NCBI GenBank assembly: GCA_002071445.1 | Contig: MWFE01000030.1 | Span: forward strand, 62,001-126,000 | Source of the DNA: Bacteroidetes bacterium ADurb.Bin008 | GTDB lineage: Bacteria; Bacteroidota; Bacteroidia; Bacteroidales; Tenuifilaceae | Length of the DNA: 64,000 nt | Direction: 5' to 3' | Part shown: positions 35,571 to 45,326 of the stretch, one piece after another | How the letters are laid out: every line of letters starts with the position of its first letter | Position numbering within the stretch: position 1 is the first letter of the stretch | Position numbers and translations under genes: made by a program | Notes under the pieces: generated by a model | What the model was told of the DNA's origin: nothing | The model's input: the letters and a program-made list of their open reading frames with translations, nothing else | Databases searched by the model: none

Positions 35571-36395
35571 TTATTTTAATTTTTTAATACTGAGATTGCT
35601 TAGCAGAGATTTCATTTGCTGAATAGCCGTTTTATTGAGTTGTTCTAATCTTTCAGATTGTTTCAGACCTTGATGTATGAGCACAGCGTTAATGCTCTCA
35701 AGGTTAGACAAAACTACTAACTGCTCAATAGTTGCATAGTCGCGTATATTGCCTTTTTTATCGGAGTTGTTCTCACGCCATTGATTTGCTGTCATTCCGA
35801 ATAATGCAACGTTTAACATATCTGCTTCGTCAGCATATATAAATTGTATTTGTGTTTTGGATAGTTGTTTGGGAATTAGGTTTTCTTTAATGGCATCGGT
35901 ATGAATCCGATAATTAACTTTTGCCAAAGTTCGTTGTAAGTTCCATTCCAGCTTTAATCTGTCGTTTTCATCAGCTTTCAAGCGTTGAAATTCTTTGATA
36001 ACATAGAGTTTGAATTCTATGGAAATCCATGAGGCAAATTCAAAAGCAATATCTTTGTGTGCAAATGTTCCTCCATATCGCCCGGATTTTGAAATTATAC
36101 CAATGGCGTTGGTAGATTCAATCCATCGTTTAGGTGTCATTACGAAGCTGTTCAGGCCGGCTTGTTTTCTAAACCCCTCGAATTCGAGGGCTTTAAAATT
36201 GCTGTTATAAATACTTTCCCAAAATCCGAGAAGTTCAATGGTATTTCGGTTGCGCATCCAGTTCTGAATAATCGTATCTGTATGCTCAGGGTCTTTATAT
36301 CTTGCTATATCGGTTAAAGAGATATAATCATCCGTATTATTTTTCAGGATAGCAATTTCAGTACCTTTTACCTCAATTTTTGTGTTCTTTGCCAT
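35571..36395 (-). CDS. KilA-N domain protein
   Basis: A 274-residue protein with an N-terminal KilA-N domain (YISLTDIARYKDPEHTDTIIQNWMRNRNTIELLGFWE, read in parts), a DNA-binding module typical of phages and mobile elements. The middle contains FASWISIEFKLYVIKEFQRLK, also typical. The C-terminal half (about residues 150-274) is helical and has no clear family. The frame is intact although both neighbours in the same orientation are truncated, which suggests it is either still selected or only recently left without its partners. Confidence 0.85.
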   Translation of the reverse strand: MAKNTKIEVKGTEIAILKNNTDDYISLTDIARYKDPEHTDTIIQNWMRNRNTIELLGFWESIYNSNFKALEFEGFRKQAGLNSFVMTPKRWIESTNAIGIISKSGRYGGTFAHKDIAFEFASWISIEFKLYVIKEFQRLKADENDRLKLEWNLQRTLAKVNYRIHTDAIKENLIPKQLSKTQIQFIYADEADMLNVALFGMTANQWRENNSDKKGNIRDYATIEQLVVLSNLESINAVLIHQGLKQSERLEQLNKTAIQQMKSLLSNLSIKKLK

Positions 36396-36423
36396 GAGTT
36401 GCTTACTTATTTGAGATTACAAA

Positions 36424-36987
36424 TCAATTTATCAAATCGAAATTTTCATACTTGAATTTTTCCCATTGCTCCTGGAACCATTTTTTTAGGTTTTTGAATT
36501 CGTCCTCATAATCGTGTTTGGCAATGTTCAATTCTATGTTAGAACTGTCCTTAATACCCAGTCCCGCTTCAGTCAGGTTAGAGCTACCAACAATGAAATA
36601 GTTTTTGGTTTTGGCCTTGTCGGTATATAAGTATGCTTTTGCATGGCAAAAGTTCTTTTGAATATTCTTTACGGCTACTTTTTCCTGTTGCAGAAACTCC
36701 ACGGCTTTTTGAGCTGATGTTTTTAAAGAAAGGGTCGAGTTGATACCGGGGTTGCCATTTAGCAAGTTAATCACTTCGTTGAGTTGTGGTTCTTCCTGCA
36801 TTAAGTTTCCTAAAATCAGTCGGAATTTCTCAGCCGTGTTGATGTTGTCTTTCATTGACGCCAAAGCGTTCACTGAAAAGTAACCCGTCACAAGGTCAAG
36901 AGCACCGTTTTCGGTGTTCCCTTTTATGAAGTCAAACACCTTGTAGTATTCGTTGTCCTCTGTTTTTGTCTTATTGTCTAATATCAT
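36424..36987 (-). pseudogene. N-terminal fragment of a PLD-nuclease/helicase protein
   Basis: 187 residues that match the N-terminus of large proteins combining a phospholipase D-type nuclease with an SNF2-like helicase (normally about 1000 residues). The PLD motif is complete: HAKAYLYTD (HxKx4D) followed by FIVGSSNLTEAGLG. The text stops after KYENFDLIN, where intact relatives continue into the helicase. The remaining 800 or so residues are missing, so I treat it as a truncated remnant, although a stand-alone PLD protein cannot be excluded. It lies 28 bases upstream of the KilA-N gene in the same direction. Confidence 0.65.
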
Positions 36988-37210
36988 TTAAAAGTCAGGA
37001 ATTTTTGTTCGTGAATATCGCAAATTATTGTTAAGTGTGGGCAAAAAATGTTTGTTAACTCGCTGTCCGTTTTCAATATGGCCTATGTGTCGTTGTTCAC
37101 TTGCCAAAATTTGTTTCTCTTTTTCTGTTTTCACTCGGTCAATGTATGCTGTGTCGTGTCGTTAATGCTTGTTGCCTACTATTCAGCTCCGCCAATGGAT
37201 AGAAATTTGA

Positions 37211-37648
37211 TTACATGTATTTTAACTCAACCAATACCTTTACATCACTATTAGACACTTCAAATTTAAACTGGTCGAAGTGGGGCTTGGTGATGCCCCT
37301 GTGGTAGTAGTTGGAAAAGCCAAATCCCTCTTTGGGAATACCAACCATATTGTAATCCATCTTGCCATTGCAATTCTCATCATCAAGAACGGAGATTCCG
37401 TAAACGCCCGGAAGCAATTCAAATTCTACGGTAGTTGTGTTGCCTGATATTCTCTCTTTGCTGATCTTCATGTCTTTACAGGGCGATTCTTTTTTGAAAC
37501 CCTCGTTATCCACGAAAATGGCAATACATAACCTTCCCTGGGTTGATTTAATTCCCGTTATGGTTACTTCTACCTTTTGAGGGTGGCTGCCAAAAGTTCC
37601 AATAAACGGAAGAAACCAAAATAATAGAAGTGTAATCGGCAATCTCAT
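37211..37648 (-). CDS. DUF2141 family exported protein
   Basis: A 145-residue secreted or periplasmic protein. Residues 1-20 (MRLPITLLLFWFLPFIGTFG) form a signal peptide. The rest is one DUF2141 domain: VTITGIKSTQGRLCIAIFVDNEGF, GVYGISVLDDENCNGKMDYN and GFGFSNYYHRGITKPHFDQFKFEV. The role of the family is unknown. The ATG at 37648 is chosen because it sits just before the signal sequence; the open frame extends further upstream but that part is shared with the terminator region of ppdK. Confidence 0.88.
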   Translation of the reverse strand: MRLPITLLLFWFLPFIGTFGSHPQKVEVTITGIKSTQGRLCIAIFVDNEGFKKESPCKDMKISKERISGNTTTVEFELLPGVYGISVLDDENCNGKMDYNMVGIPKEGFGFSNYYHRGITKPHFDQFKFEVSNSDVKVLVELKYM

Positions 37649-37718
37649 GATGATTATCGACTTGGTACCTGCAAGGTAATAAATAAACAAATAACATGCC
37701 CTGAAAATTGTGTGAAAT

Positions 37719-37752
37719 TGAAAAGGGCTGCCCTTTTTGACAGCCCTTTTTA
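37719..37752 (-). terminator. Terminator of ppdK
   Basis: AAGGGCTG and CAGCCCTT form an 8-base stem around a 10-base loop, flanked by A and T runs on both sides. It lies about 30 bases after the ppdK stop and ahead of the DUF2141 gene. Confidence 0.7.
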
Positions 37753-37780
37753 AAATCAAATTATGAGACTTGGGTTTAAA

Positions 37781-40507
37781 CTATTTTCCTGCTTTAATGG
37801 CAGCCTGAGCAGCAGCAAGCCGTGCAATGGGTACCCTGTATGGTGAGCAGCTTACATAGGTGAGTCCAACCTTATAGCAGAACTCAACCGAAGCGGGATC
37901 ACCTCCCTGTTCGCCGCAAATGCCAATTTTCAGATCCTTGCGGGTCGAACGGCCGCGCTCAACCGAGTATTGGATCAACTGACCCACTCCCTCCTGATCG
38001 ATGGTTTGGAACGGGTCGGCAGCCAGAACCTTTTTGTCGATATACTCATTCATAAATCCTCCCATATCATCGCGGCTGAAACCAAAGGTCATTTGGCTCA
38101 GGTCGTTTGTTCCAAACGAGAAGAATTGCGATGATTTGGCCATCTCGTTGCTGAGCAGAGCAGCGCGAGGTATTTCAATCATGGTGCCGTACAGGTATGG
38201 TATTTCCTTCAAACCGTATTTGGCGCATACCTCAGCATGCACTTCATCAACATCTACCTTAACCAGATCCAGCTCTTTCACATCACAAGTAACAGGAACC
38301 ATGATCTCGGGCATGGGCTTTTTACCTTCCTTAAGCAGTTCGGCTGCTGCTTCGAATAGGGCACGAGCCTGCATTTTGGTAATTTCGGGGAATGTGATGC
38401 CAATACGTACACCACGGTGTCCCATCATAGGGTTCGATTCGTGCAGGGCAGCACCACGCTTAATCACTTCATCAACGTTTATATTAAGCGCTTTGGCAAG
38501 CTCTTTCTGGCTTTCGGCGCTTTGAGGAACGAATTCGTGTAGCGGAGGATCGAGCAGACGAACCGTAACGGGTTTTCCGTCCATCACAGCCATGGTATTC
38601 TTATAGTCCCTTTTAACAAAGAGGTAAAGTTCGTCCAATGCGGCAAGGCGCTCCTCGGCATTGGCGCTGAGGATCATCTTGCGAAGCAGGAAGAGTGGTT
38701 TTTCCGAACCCTCGCCGTAGAACATATGCTCGGTGCGGAACAGGCCAATACCTTCGGCACCGTAATCAATGGCTGTTTGGGCTAGTTCGGGGGTGTCGGC
38801 ATTGGTTCTGACACCCATGGTACGGAACTTATCAACCAATGCCATAAATTCTCTGAATCTGGGATTTTCGGAGGAATCCATCAGTCCAAGTTTGCCCGTG
38901 TAAACATGCCCTTTCGTGCCGTTCAGGGTGAGAGTATCTCCTTCTTTAATGGTAAATCCGGTGGAGTTTATCTTGGCAGTTTTTGCAGCCGCATTGATAT
39001 TTATTCCTCCGGCACCAACGATGCAGCATTTGCCCCATCCGCGGGCAACAAGCGCTGCGTGCGATGTCATACCGCCACGGGCGGTAAGAATACCCTCGGC
39101 GGCGCGCATGCCCTCAACATCCTCGGGGTTGGTCTCCTCGCGGAGCAGAATAACTTTTTCGCCCCTGCGATGCCATTCAACGGCATCCTCGGCGGTGAAA
39201 ACCACTTTACCCACGGCGGCACCCGGTCCGGCGGGAAGGCCTTTCACAATGGGATTTACTTTGGCTTCCTCCTTGGGATCAACAATTGGGTGAAGTAACT
39301 CGTCCAATTGCGAGGGGTTAACACGCATAACGGCAGTTTTCTCATCTATCAGGCCTTCGCGAAGCATATCCATGGCCATATTCAGAGCGGCTGTCCCCGT
39401 ACGTTTTCCGGCGCGGCATTGCAGCATGTAGAGTTTCCCTTCCTGAATGGTGAACTCGATGTCTAACATATCGGTAAACGCTTTCTCAAGGTTGGTACGA
39501 ATGGTATCAAGCTCTTTATAGGTACCGGGCATCAACTCTTCCATGCTGGGAAGGTGTCTGTTCTGATCATTTTTGGTATCGTTATTCAGTGGGCTTGGAG
39601 TGCGAATCCCTGCAACCACATCCTCTCCCTGAGCGTTGATAAGCCACTCACCGTAGAAAATATTATCACCGGTGGCAGGGTTACGGGTAAATGCCACTCC
39701 GGTGGCAGAGGTATCGCCCATGTTGCCAAATACCATGGCCTGTACGTTTACTGCTGTTCCCCAGTCATCGGGAATTCCCTCAATGCGACGGTACGAAACG
39801 GCTTTTTTCCCGTTCCAACTCTTGAACACTGCCATGATGCCGCCCAGCAATTGCTCTTTGGGATCATCGGGAAACTCTTTACCCAGCGATTGCTTAACCC
39901 TTTTTTTGAACTCTTCTGCAAGTACTTTAAGATCATCGGCATTAAGATCAGTGTCGGAGGCATAGCCTTTTTTATGCTTGTAGTCGTCTAACATGTCGTC
40001 CAACTGTTTCCTGATTCCCTGGCCTTCGGCAGGTTCAAGCCCTTCGGCTTTTTCCATTACCACGTCGGCATACATCATGATAAGGCGACGATACGAATCC
40101 CAAACGAAACGTGGGTTATTGGTTTTTTTAATGATTCCGGGGATTGTGGCCGAGCACAGACCAATGTTAAGAACGGTATCCATCATACCCGGCATAGAGC
40201 TACGAGCTCCTGAGCGGCAGCTGAGAAGAAGAGGGTTGGTGGCATCGCCATACTTCATGCCCATAGTCTTTTCAACAAATTCCATGGCCTTCCAAATGTC
40301 AGGAAGGAGCTCAGCAGGTAGCTGATGATTATTTTGATAATACTCGTTACAAGTATCGGTGGTGATGGTGAAACCGGCAGGAACCGGTAATCCCAATAAG
40401 CTCATCTCGGCAAGGTTTGCCCCTTTGCCACCCAGCAGATTTTTCATGTCTGCTTTCCCTTCGGCTGTCTTATTCCCAAAGGTGTAAACACGTTTTACTT
40501 TAGACAT
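37781..40507 (-). CDS. ppdK: Pyruvate, phosphate dikinase
   Basis: A 908-residue enzyme that interconverts pyruvate + ATP + Pi with PEP + AMP + PPi, giving reversible glycolysis at the pyruvate step, as usual in anaerobic bacteria. The N-terminal ATP-grasp domain contains GGKGANLAEMSLLGLPVPAGFTITT (in parts); the central phosphohistidine domain has the active His in ARGGMTSHAALVARGWGKCC; the C-terminal TIM barrel ends with SCSPYRVPIARLAAAQA. The length matches the family. Transcribed alone, with a -7 element at 40574-40581. Confidence 0.97.
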   Translation of the reverse strand: MSKVKRVYTFGNKTAEGKADMKNLLGGKGANLAEMSLLGLPVPAGFTITTDTCNEYYQNNHQLPAELLPDIWKAMEFVEKTMGMKYGDATNPLLLSCRSGARSSMPGMMDTVLNIGLCSATIPGIIKKTNNPRFVWDSYRRLIMMYADVVMEKAEGLEPAEGQGIRKQLDDMLDDYKHKKGYASDTDLNADDLKVLAEEFKKRVKQSLGKEFPDDPKEQLLGGIMAVFKSWNGKKAVSYRRIEGIPDDWGTAVNVQAMVFGNMGDTSATGVAFTRNPATGDNIFYGEWLINAQGEDVVAGIRTPSPLNNDTKNDQNRHLPSMEELMPGTYKELDTIRTNLEKAFTDMLDIEFTIQEGKLYMLQCRAGKRTGTAALNMAMDMLREGLIDEKTAVMRVNPSQLDELLHPIVDPKEEAKVNPIVKGLPAGPGAAVGKVVFTAEDAVEWHRRGEKVILLREETNPEDVEGMRAAEGILTARGGMTSHAALVARGWGKCCIVGAGGININAAAKTAKINSTGFTIKEGDTLTLNGTKGHVYTGKLGLMDSSENPRFREFMALVDKFRTMGVRTNADTPELAQTAIDYGAEGIGLFRTEHMFYGEGSEKPLFLLRKMILSANAEERLAALDELYLFVKRDYKNTMAVMDGKPVTVRLLDPPLHEFVPQSAESQKELAKALNINVDEVIKRGAALHESNPMMGHRGVRIGITFPEITKMQARALFEAAAELLKEGKKPMPEIMVPVTCDVKELDLVKVDVDEVHAEVCAKYGLKEIPYLYGTMIEIPRAALLSNEMAKSSQFFSFGTNDLSQMTFGFSRDDMGGFMNEYIDKKVLAADPFQTIDQEGVGQLIQYSVERGRSTRKDLKIGICGEQGGDPASVEFCYKVGLTYVSCSPYRVPIARLAAAQAAIKAGK

Positions 40508-40573
40508 CTTGTTTCTTTTTTAGTTGATTGTTATTTATTTACATTTCTTTCTTAAAGCAATTTTTCCAGCCTA

Positions 40574-40581
40574 CAAAAATA
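40574..40581 (-). promoter_or_regulatory. Promoter -7 element of ppdK
   Basis: On the minus strand this reads TATTTTTG, matching TAnnTTTG, 66 bases before the ATG. No good -33 element. Confidence 0.35.
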
Positions 40582-40798
40582 TGAAAAATAATGGAATAGG
40601 ATTCTTGTAAGGGATATGGACGCTTAAAATATTTTAAACACAATGATTAAGCTTGTAATGTTCTAATATCGTGCTTGTTATGTTTGTGGTTGTGAATTCA
40701 TCCATGGATTGAAAAGAGTATAAATGAGCAATTGGCATAAGAATTGAATATCTGCTAATGTTTTTAAATTTTAATTATCCACTCTAAAACCTAAGACT

Positions 40799-41443
40799 GT
40801 GAGAACTAAATTGAACCTATTGGTAGCCCTGTTCCTTATTTCTGCGCTCACCCTTAATGCCCAAAATGATAAAGATGAGCATATGCAAACCCTGTTTGGT
40901 AATGGGCCTGTTGCTTATGGTGGCTACGGTGGCCCAAGAGTAACCTATTCAAAATTTGATGGAAGGGATGTTTGGATGGTTGGCGGAAGGGGAGGAGTCA
41001 TTTTTAATCACGTTTTTTCCATTGGCGGTGCGGGATATGGCATTGTCAATTCTCCATTCTACTCAAGCATAACCTATAAGGATTCAACCTTCAGCGATGT
41101 TACCCTTCAGGGAGGCTTTGGAGGAATGCAGTTGGAGTTTTTCTTAAAACCAATGAAAGTGCTGCATATCTCTTTTCCTGTGCTTATTGGTGCAGGAGAC
41201 CTCATGCTGGTTGCAGACAGACCCTATGCTTACGATTCCGATCTGGAGGATAGGATAATATGTCATAGAAGTTTTTTTGTTATTGAACCCAATATAGAGG
41301 TGGAGCTCAATGTCATACGGTTTATGCGATTATCGCTGGGTGTGGGTTACCGCTACACTCCGGGTGTCGATTTAGCCGATATCCCTTCCAATGCCTTCAA
41401 TAGCGTTGTGGGGTCCATCTCGTTAAAATTTGGAAGTTTTTAA
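40799..41443 (+). CDS. Outer-membrane-type exported protein, paralogue 1
   Basis: A 214-residue exported protein with a signal peptide (residues 1-21, ending ALTLNAQ) and an amphipathic beta pattern that fits a small outer-membrane barrel: alternating glycine-rich and aromatic strands such as VGGRGGVIFNHVFSIGGAGYG and EVELNVIRFMRLSLGVGYRYTPGVD. The start is GTG; no ATG precedes the signal peptide. The C-terminal half resembles that of the next gene in order and spacing. The function is unknown. Confidence 0.65.
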   Translation: MRTKLNLLVALFLISALTLNAQNDKDEHMQTLFGNGPVAYGGYGGPRVTYSKFDGRDVWMVGGRGGVIFNHVFSIGGAGYGIVNSPFYSSITYKDSTFSDVTLQGGFGGMQLEFFLKPMKVLHISFPVLIGAGDLMLVADRPYAYDSDLEDRIICHRSFFVIEPNIEVELNVIRFMRLSLGVGYRYTPGVDLADIPSNAFNSVVGSISLKFGSF

Positions 41444-41515
41444 AATCATCATTCTAATTGATTGTAACAGTATAAATTAGTTTCTTATTAACCCATTATC
41501 TTAAAAATTATCTGT

Positions 41516-42259
41516 ATGAAAAGAACAATACTTTTAGTCCAATCTATAATCACTTTGTTAGGCGCTGGGCATATTGCCCTTGCACAGCGTGACTACGAGC
41601 CGGAATATCTGTTCGATACGAAAAAGGTAAAACTAACCGTTTTTGGCAATACTAGCGATGAATTTTCATTTGTCGATGGAGCTAATGCGTATTCCATCGG
41701 GAGTAGTGGAGCATTTCTATTTAACTACCAGTATTTCATTGGCATGTATAATCTCGATGTCCAATCGGACATTATGCGTGATAATATATACCCCAATGGT
41801 CATCACCCTGTTACTAACCCTCTTGACCCTCAATATGTTTACAATAGCATTAGTTTTCACCATGGAGGTTTGTGGTTGGGGTATATACATAAACCCAATA
41901 AGTTGCTGCACTGGGGTGCCGATCTTAAGGTGGGAATGGGCATTATTGCCCTTTACGATAGGGATCTTGAGATGTCGGTTTTCAATGAACATCATAAGGA
42001 TTGGATAAGCGTTATCCAACCCGAAGTGAATATCGAATTCAACTTTACGCGTTGGTTTCGAATTGGTTTGGGTTTGGGATATCGCCAGGTATTTGGAGTA
42101 GATAATACCGAATATACCAATGATCAGGGTCAATCAGTACGCTTATTCGAACCGGGCCAGTTTTCAAGTCCTACGGGAACAATCAAATTCCTAGTTGGCG
42201 GTTTTGCCCCAAGGCCACATGGGAAAAACAATAGGTTTGGAGAGAATGGGTTTGATTAG
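41516..42259 (+). CDS. Outer-membrane-type exported protein, paralogue 2
   Basis: A 247-residue exported protein with a signal peptide (MKRTILLVQSIITLLGAGHIALAQ). The body shows barrel-like strands, and the stretch VIQPEVNIEFNFTRWFRIGLGLGYRQVFGVD parallels VIEPNIEVELNVIRFMRLSLGVGYRYTPGVD of the previous protein. The two genes are 72 bases apart and probably arose by tandem duplication. The tail is Gly/Asn rich and may be exposed. The function is unknown. Confidence 0.7.
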   Translation: MKRTILLVQSIITLLGAGHIALAQRDYEPEYLFDTKKVKLTVFGNTSDEFSFVDGANAYSIGSSGAFLFNYQYFIGMYNLDVQSDIMRDNIYPNGHHPVTNPLDPQYVYNSISFHHGGLWLGYIHKPNKLLHWGADLKVGMGIIALYDRDLEMSVFNEHHKDWISVIQPEVNIEFNFTRWFRIGLGLGYRQVFGVDNTEYTNDQGQSVRLFEPGQFSSPTGTIKFLVGGFAPRPHGKNNRFGENGFD

Positions 42260-42402
42260 CCCAAGGGTTTCGAATTGTTTGCCTGAATTTTTAAAGCAGA
42301 TATCCTTTGCAGATAATTCCGATTGACTGAAATAGTTAACCCAATGGTATGTTTCGAATGAGCAAAACACGCCATTGGGTTAAAAACGTTTTTAAATAAT
42401 CT

Positions 42403-44514
42403 CTATTCCTTTACTCCCAATAGGTTAAGCATAAAGGCATATTCCAAGGCCACCTCTCTGAGCGATTTGAACCGCCCCGATGCTCCACCGTGCCCGGCAT
42501 CCATATCGATCTTGAAAATCACCAGATTATTGTCGGTCTTTAGGTCTCTGAGTTTGGCGACCCATTTGGCCGGTTCGAAGTATTGCACTTGAGAATCGTG
42601 ATACCCCGATGTAATCAGCATGTTGGTGTAGTACTGCGGTTTAACCTGATCGTATGGTGAGTAGGAGTTCATGTAGAAGTAGTAGATGGAATCGTTGGGG
42701 TTACCCCATTCGTCATATTCCCCTGTTGTGAGCGGTATGGATGTATCGAGCATGGTAGTCACCACGTCAACGAATGGCACTTGGGCAATAATGCCTTTGT
42801 ACAAATCGGATCTCAGGTTGGCCACAACGCCCATGAGCAATCCGCCGGCACTGCCGCCCATGGCAAATAGTTTATCAGGGGAGGTGTATTTCTGATCGAT
42901 GAGGTATTGCGAGCAGGCTATGTAATCGGTAAAAGTATTCATTTTTTTCAGCAGCTTTCCATCCTCATACCACTGTCTTCCCAACTCTTCACCCCCACGG
43001 ATATGGGCAATGGCATACACAAATCCCCGATCGAGCAGGCTTAGCCTTGCGGAGCTGAAATAGGGATCCATGGAGGCTCCGTAGGAGCCGTATGCGTAAA
43101 GCAGGGTAGGGTTATTGCCATTCATTTCCAGTCCCTTTCTGTAAACCATGGAAATGGGAACGAGCACTCCGTCATCTGCTTTTGCCCACAAACGTTTTGT
43201 TTCGTAGTTGTCAGCCGAGAAATCGCCCAGCACTTCGCTTTGCTTTTTAAGGATTTTTTCCCGTGTGTCCATGTTGTAATCGTAGGTGGACATTGGTGTA
43301 GTTAAGGAGGTGTAAGAATAACGCAAAAGGGGTGTGTCGTATTCAGGATTAACGGAGATACTGGCCGTGTACACTTCCTCGCCAAAGTCTAAATAGTGCT
43401 CCTCCTTAGTATTCATGTTGATTATGCGTAGCTGCTTTAATCCACCGGAGCGTTCGTCAACCACCATATGGTTTTTGAATATTTCGACACCCGATAGCAG
43501 AACATCCTCCCTATGCGGAATAACGGTTTTCCAGTTAGCCTTGCCGGGTTTTGATACAGGGGCTACCATTAATTGAAAATTAGTGGCGTTGAGGTTGGTG
43601 GTAATGTAAAACTTGTCGCCATAGTGCGTTACAAAGTACTCCAGATTCCTCTCCCGTGGTTGAATAATCCTGATTTTCCCATAGGGATCGTTGGCATCGA
43701 GGTAGCTGAACTCAGTTGAAAGTGTGCTGCTGGAGCCGAAGTATATGAACGCTTTGGATTTCGACCTGTAAGTAAACGCCCGAAAGGTATCGTCCTTCTC
43801 CTCGTAAACCAGCTCATCATTCTTTTCGGAGGCATCGTTCAGGGAGTGCCTGTAAATGCGGTATGGCCGCAGCGAGTTATCTATTACTGTGTAGAAAACC
43901 GTTTTATTATCGTTGGCCCAGGCTACCGACCCGGTGGTCAGGGGAATTTTGGTATCCAACAGCTGCCCGGTTGTCAAATCTTTGAAATATACAGTGTATT
44001 GCCTGCGACTTAGGGTATCAACTCCGTAAGCAAGGATGTTGTTATTGGGAGAAACATTTAGCCCTACAGCCGAATAGTAGCTATACCCTTCGGCCAACTC
44101 GTTGACATCGAGCATTATTTCTTCTGCTGCATCAAGAGTTTCCTTTTTGCGGCAGTATATGGGATATTCCTTCCCCTCTTCATAGCGGGTATAGTAGAAA
44201 TACCCATTCTCAAAGTATGGCACCGATTCGTCCTGCTCCTTAATACGCGCTTTAATCTCGTTAAAAAGCTTTTCCTGTAAGCCTTCTGTACTTTTTAAAA
44301 TCTTTTTGGCATAGGCGTTTTCGGCGTTCAGGTATGCCAAAACTTCGTCCGCATCCCGCTCATTCATCCAGTAATAAGGGTCAATGCGTGTATCGCCAAA
44401 CATAACCAGTTCGTGGGGTTTTTTCTCTGCAATGGGCGGCACCGGGGTTGTGCTGCATCCGAATAGAAAGAGAAAGGCGATAATCCAAAGGATAATTAAA
44501 TGTTTATTATTCAT
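42403..44514 (-). CDS. S9 family prolyl oligopeptidase (oligopeptidase B type), lipoprotein
   Basis: A 703-residue serine peptidase that cleaves short peptides, here probably in the periplasm: the N-terminus MNNKHLIILWIIAFLFLFGC carries a lipobox (FLFGC), so it is likely a lipoprotein. A beta-propeller occupies the first part (about residues 30-430). The alpha/beta-hydrolase part contains the nucleophile GGSAGGLLMG, the Asp in YHDSQVQYFEPAKW and the His in DAGHGGASGRF. The length fits the family. The ATG at 44514 is preferred over an in-frame TTG upstream. Confidence 0.94.
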   Translation of the reverse strand: MNNKHLIILWIIAFLFLFGCSTTPVPPIAEKKPHELVMFGDTRIDPYYWMNERDADEVLAYLNAENAYAKKILKSTEGLQEKLFNEIKARIKEQDESVPYFENGYFYYTRYEEGKEYPIYCRKKETLDAAEEIMLDVNELAEGYSYYSAVGLNVSPNNNILAYGVDTLSRRQYTVYFKDLTTGQLLDTKIPLTTGSVAWANDNKTVFYTVIDNSLRPYRIYRHSLNDASEKNDELVYEEKDDTFRAFTYRSKSKAFIYFGSSSTLSTEFSYLDANDPYGKIRIIQPRERNLEYFVTHYGDKFYITTNLNATNFQLMVAPVSKPGKANWKTVIPHREDVLLSGVEIFKNHMVVDERSGGLKQLRIINMNTKEEHYLDFGEEVYTASISVNPEYDTPLLRYSYTSLTTPMSTYDYNMDTREKILKKQSEVLGDFSADNYETKRLWAKADDGVLVPISMVYRKGLEMNGNNPTLLYAYGSYGASMDPYFSSARLSLLDRGFVYAIAHIRGGEELGRQWYEDGKLLKKMNTFTDYIACSQYLIDQKYTSPDKLFAMGGSAGGLLMGVVANLRSDLYKGIIAQVPFVDVVTTMLDTSIPLTTGEYDEWGNPNDSIYYFYMNSYSPYDQVKPQYYTNMLITSGYHDSQVQYFEPAKWVAKLRDLKTDNNLVIFKIDMDAGHGGASGRFKSLREVALEYAFMLNLLGVKE

Positions 44515-44723
44515 AATCAATGTTTTGATAGTTGAGTTTATTTGCAGCAGACAAAAATATGATTCAAAGATATTTTAATTAAAATTAACTCCCAAAACAA
44601 AAAAGTTTTCTTTTTGTTTGTCTTAAAAAAATCAATGTTTAATCCAGCCGTTCCTTGCTATAGCGTGTAGTTTGAAGCGTTATGCAAGGTGTTATTGGGC
44701 TCCATAAATTATTGAAGACTACC

Positions 44724-45233
44724 ATGCCCGTTAAGAGATTATTCCTTCTATTATCGCTGCTTACTCTGCTGCAGTTTGGCTTTGCGCAGCCCAAGACCAA
44801 AGAGATAGCCAAGCCTGTTCCGGTGGTGGATTTCCAGGGTCTAAAGCCCTTCCTTTCAAAAGATAATGACACTGTTTACGTTGTCAATTTTTGGGCTACC
44901 TGGTGTGCTCCATGCGTAGTTGAGATCCCTTATTTTGAGAATATTAACAAAGAGTTTGGATCCGGAAAGGTAAAAGTTTTACTGGTTAGCCTCGATTTTC
45001 CCAATCACTATGATACGCGATTAATCCCCTTTATTTCCGGTAAAAATATTCAATCATCAGTGGTAATGCTCGATGACCCAAATTCCAATTTCTGGATAAA
45101 TGAGGTTGATGCTTCATGGTCGGGAGCCATTCCCGCAACATTGATATACAAAGGGAATAATCGTCGTTTTTTTGAAAAGGTTATGACAACGGAGGAGCTT
45201 AAAAGCAACATCTTGTCCCTGCTGTCGAAATAG
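44724..45233 (+). CDS. TlpA-like thioredoxin-fold protein, exported
   Basis: A 169-residue protein with a signal peptide (MPVKRLFLLLSLLTLLQFGFA, starting at the ATG 44724) and a thioredoxin fold with active site WCAPC (Cys61 and Cys64) in VNFWATWCAPCVVEIPYFE. It belongs to the TlpA/ResA group acting in disulfide reduction in the periplasm. A longer open frame upstream adds 14 residues without a signal-like pattern. It is followed by a second thioredoxin-fold gene. Confidence 0.88.
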   Translation: MPVKRLFLLLSLLTLLQFGFAQPKTKEIAKPVPVVDFQGLKPFLSKDNDTVYVVNFWATWCAPCVVEIPYFENINKEFGSGKVKVLLVSLDFPNHYDTRLIPFISGKNIQSSVVMLDDPNSNFWINEVDASWSGAIPATLIYKGNNRRFFEKVMTTEELKSNILSLLSK

Positions 45234-45326
45234 CATTTTAACCTATGGATAAGTTTGGGATAATTGTACTTGCTTTATGGCCGAAAGAGAGCGAGAAATA
45301 TTAATAATCAGATAAATATAAATTGT

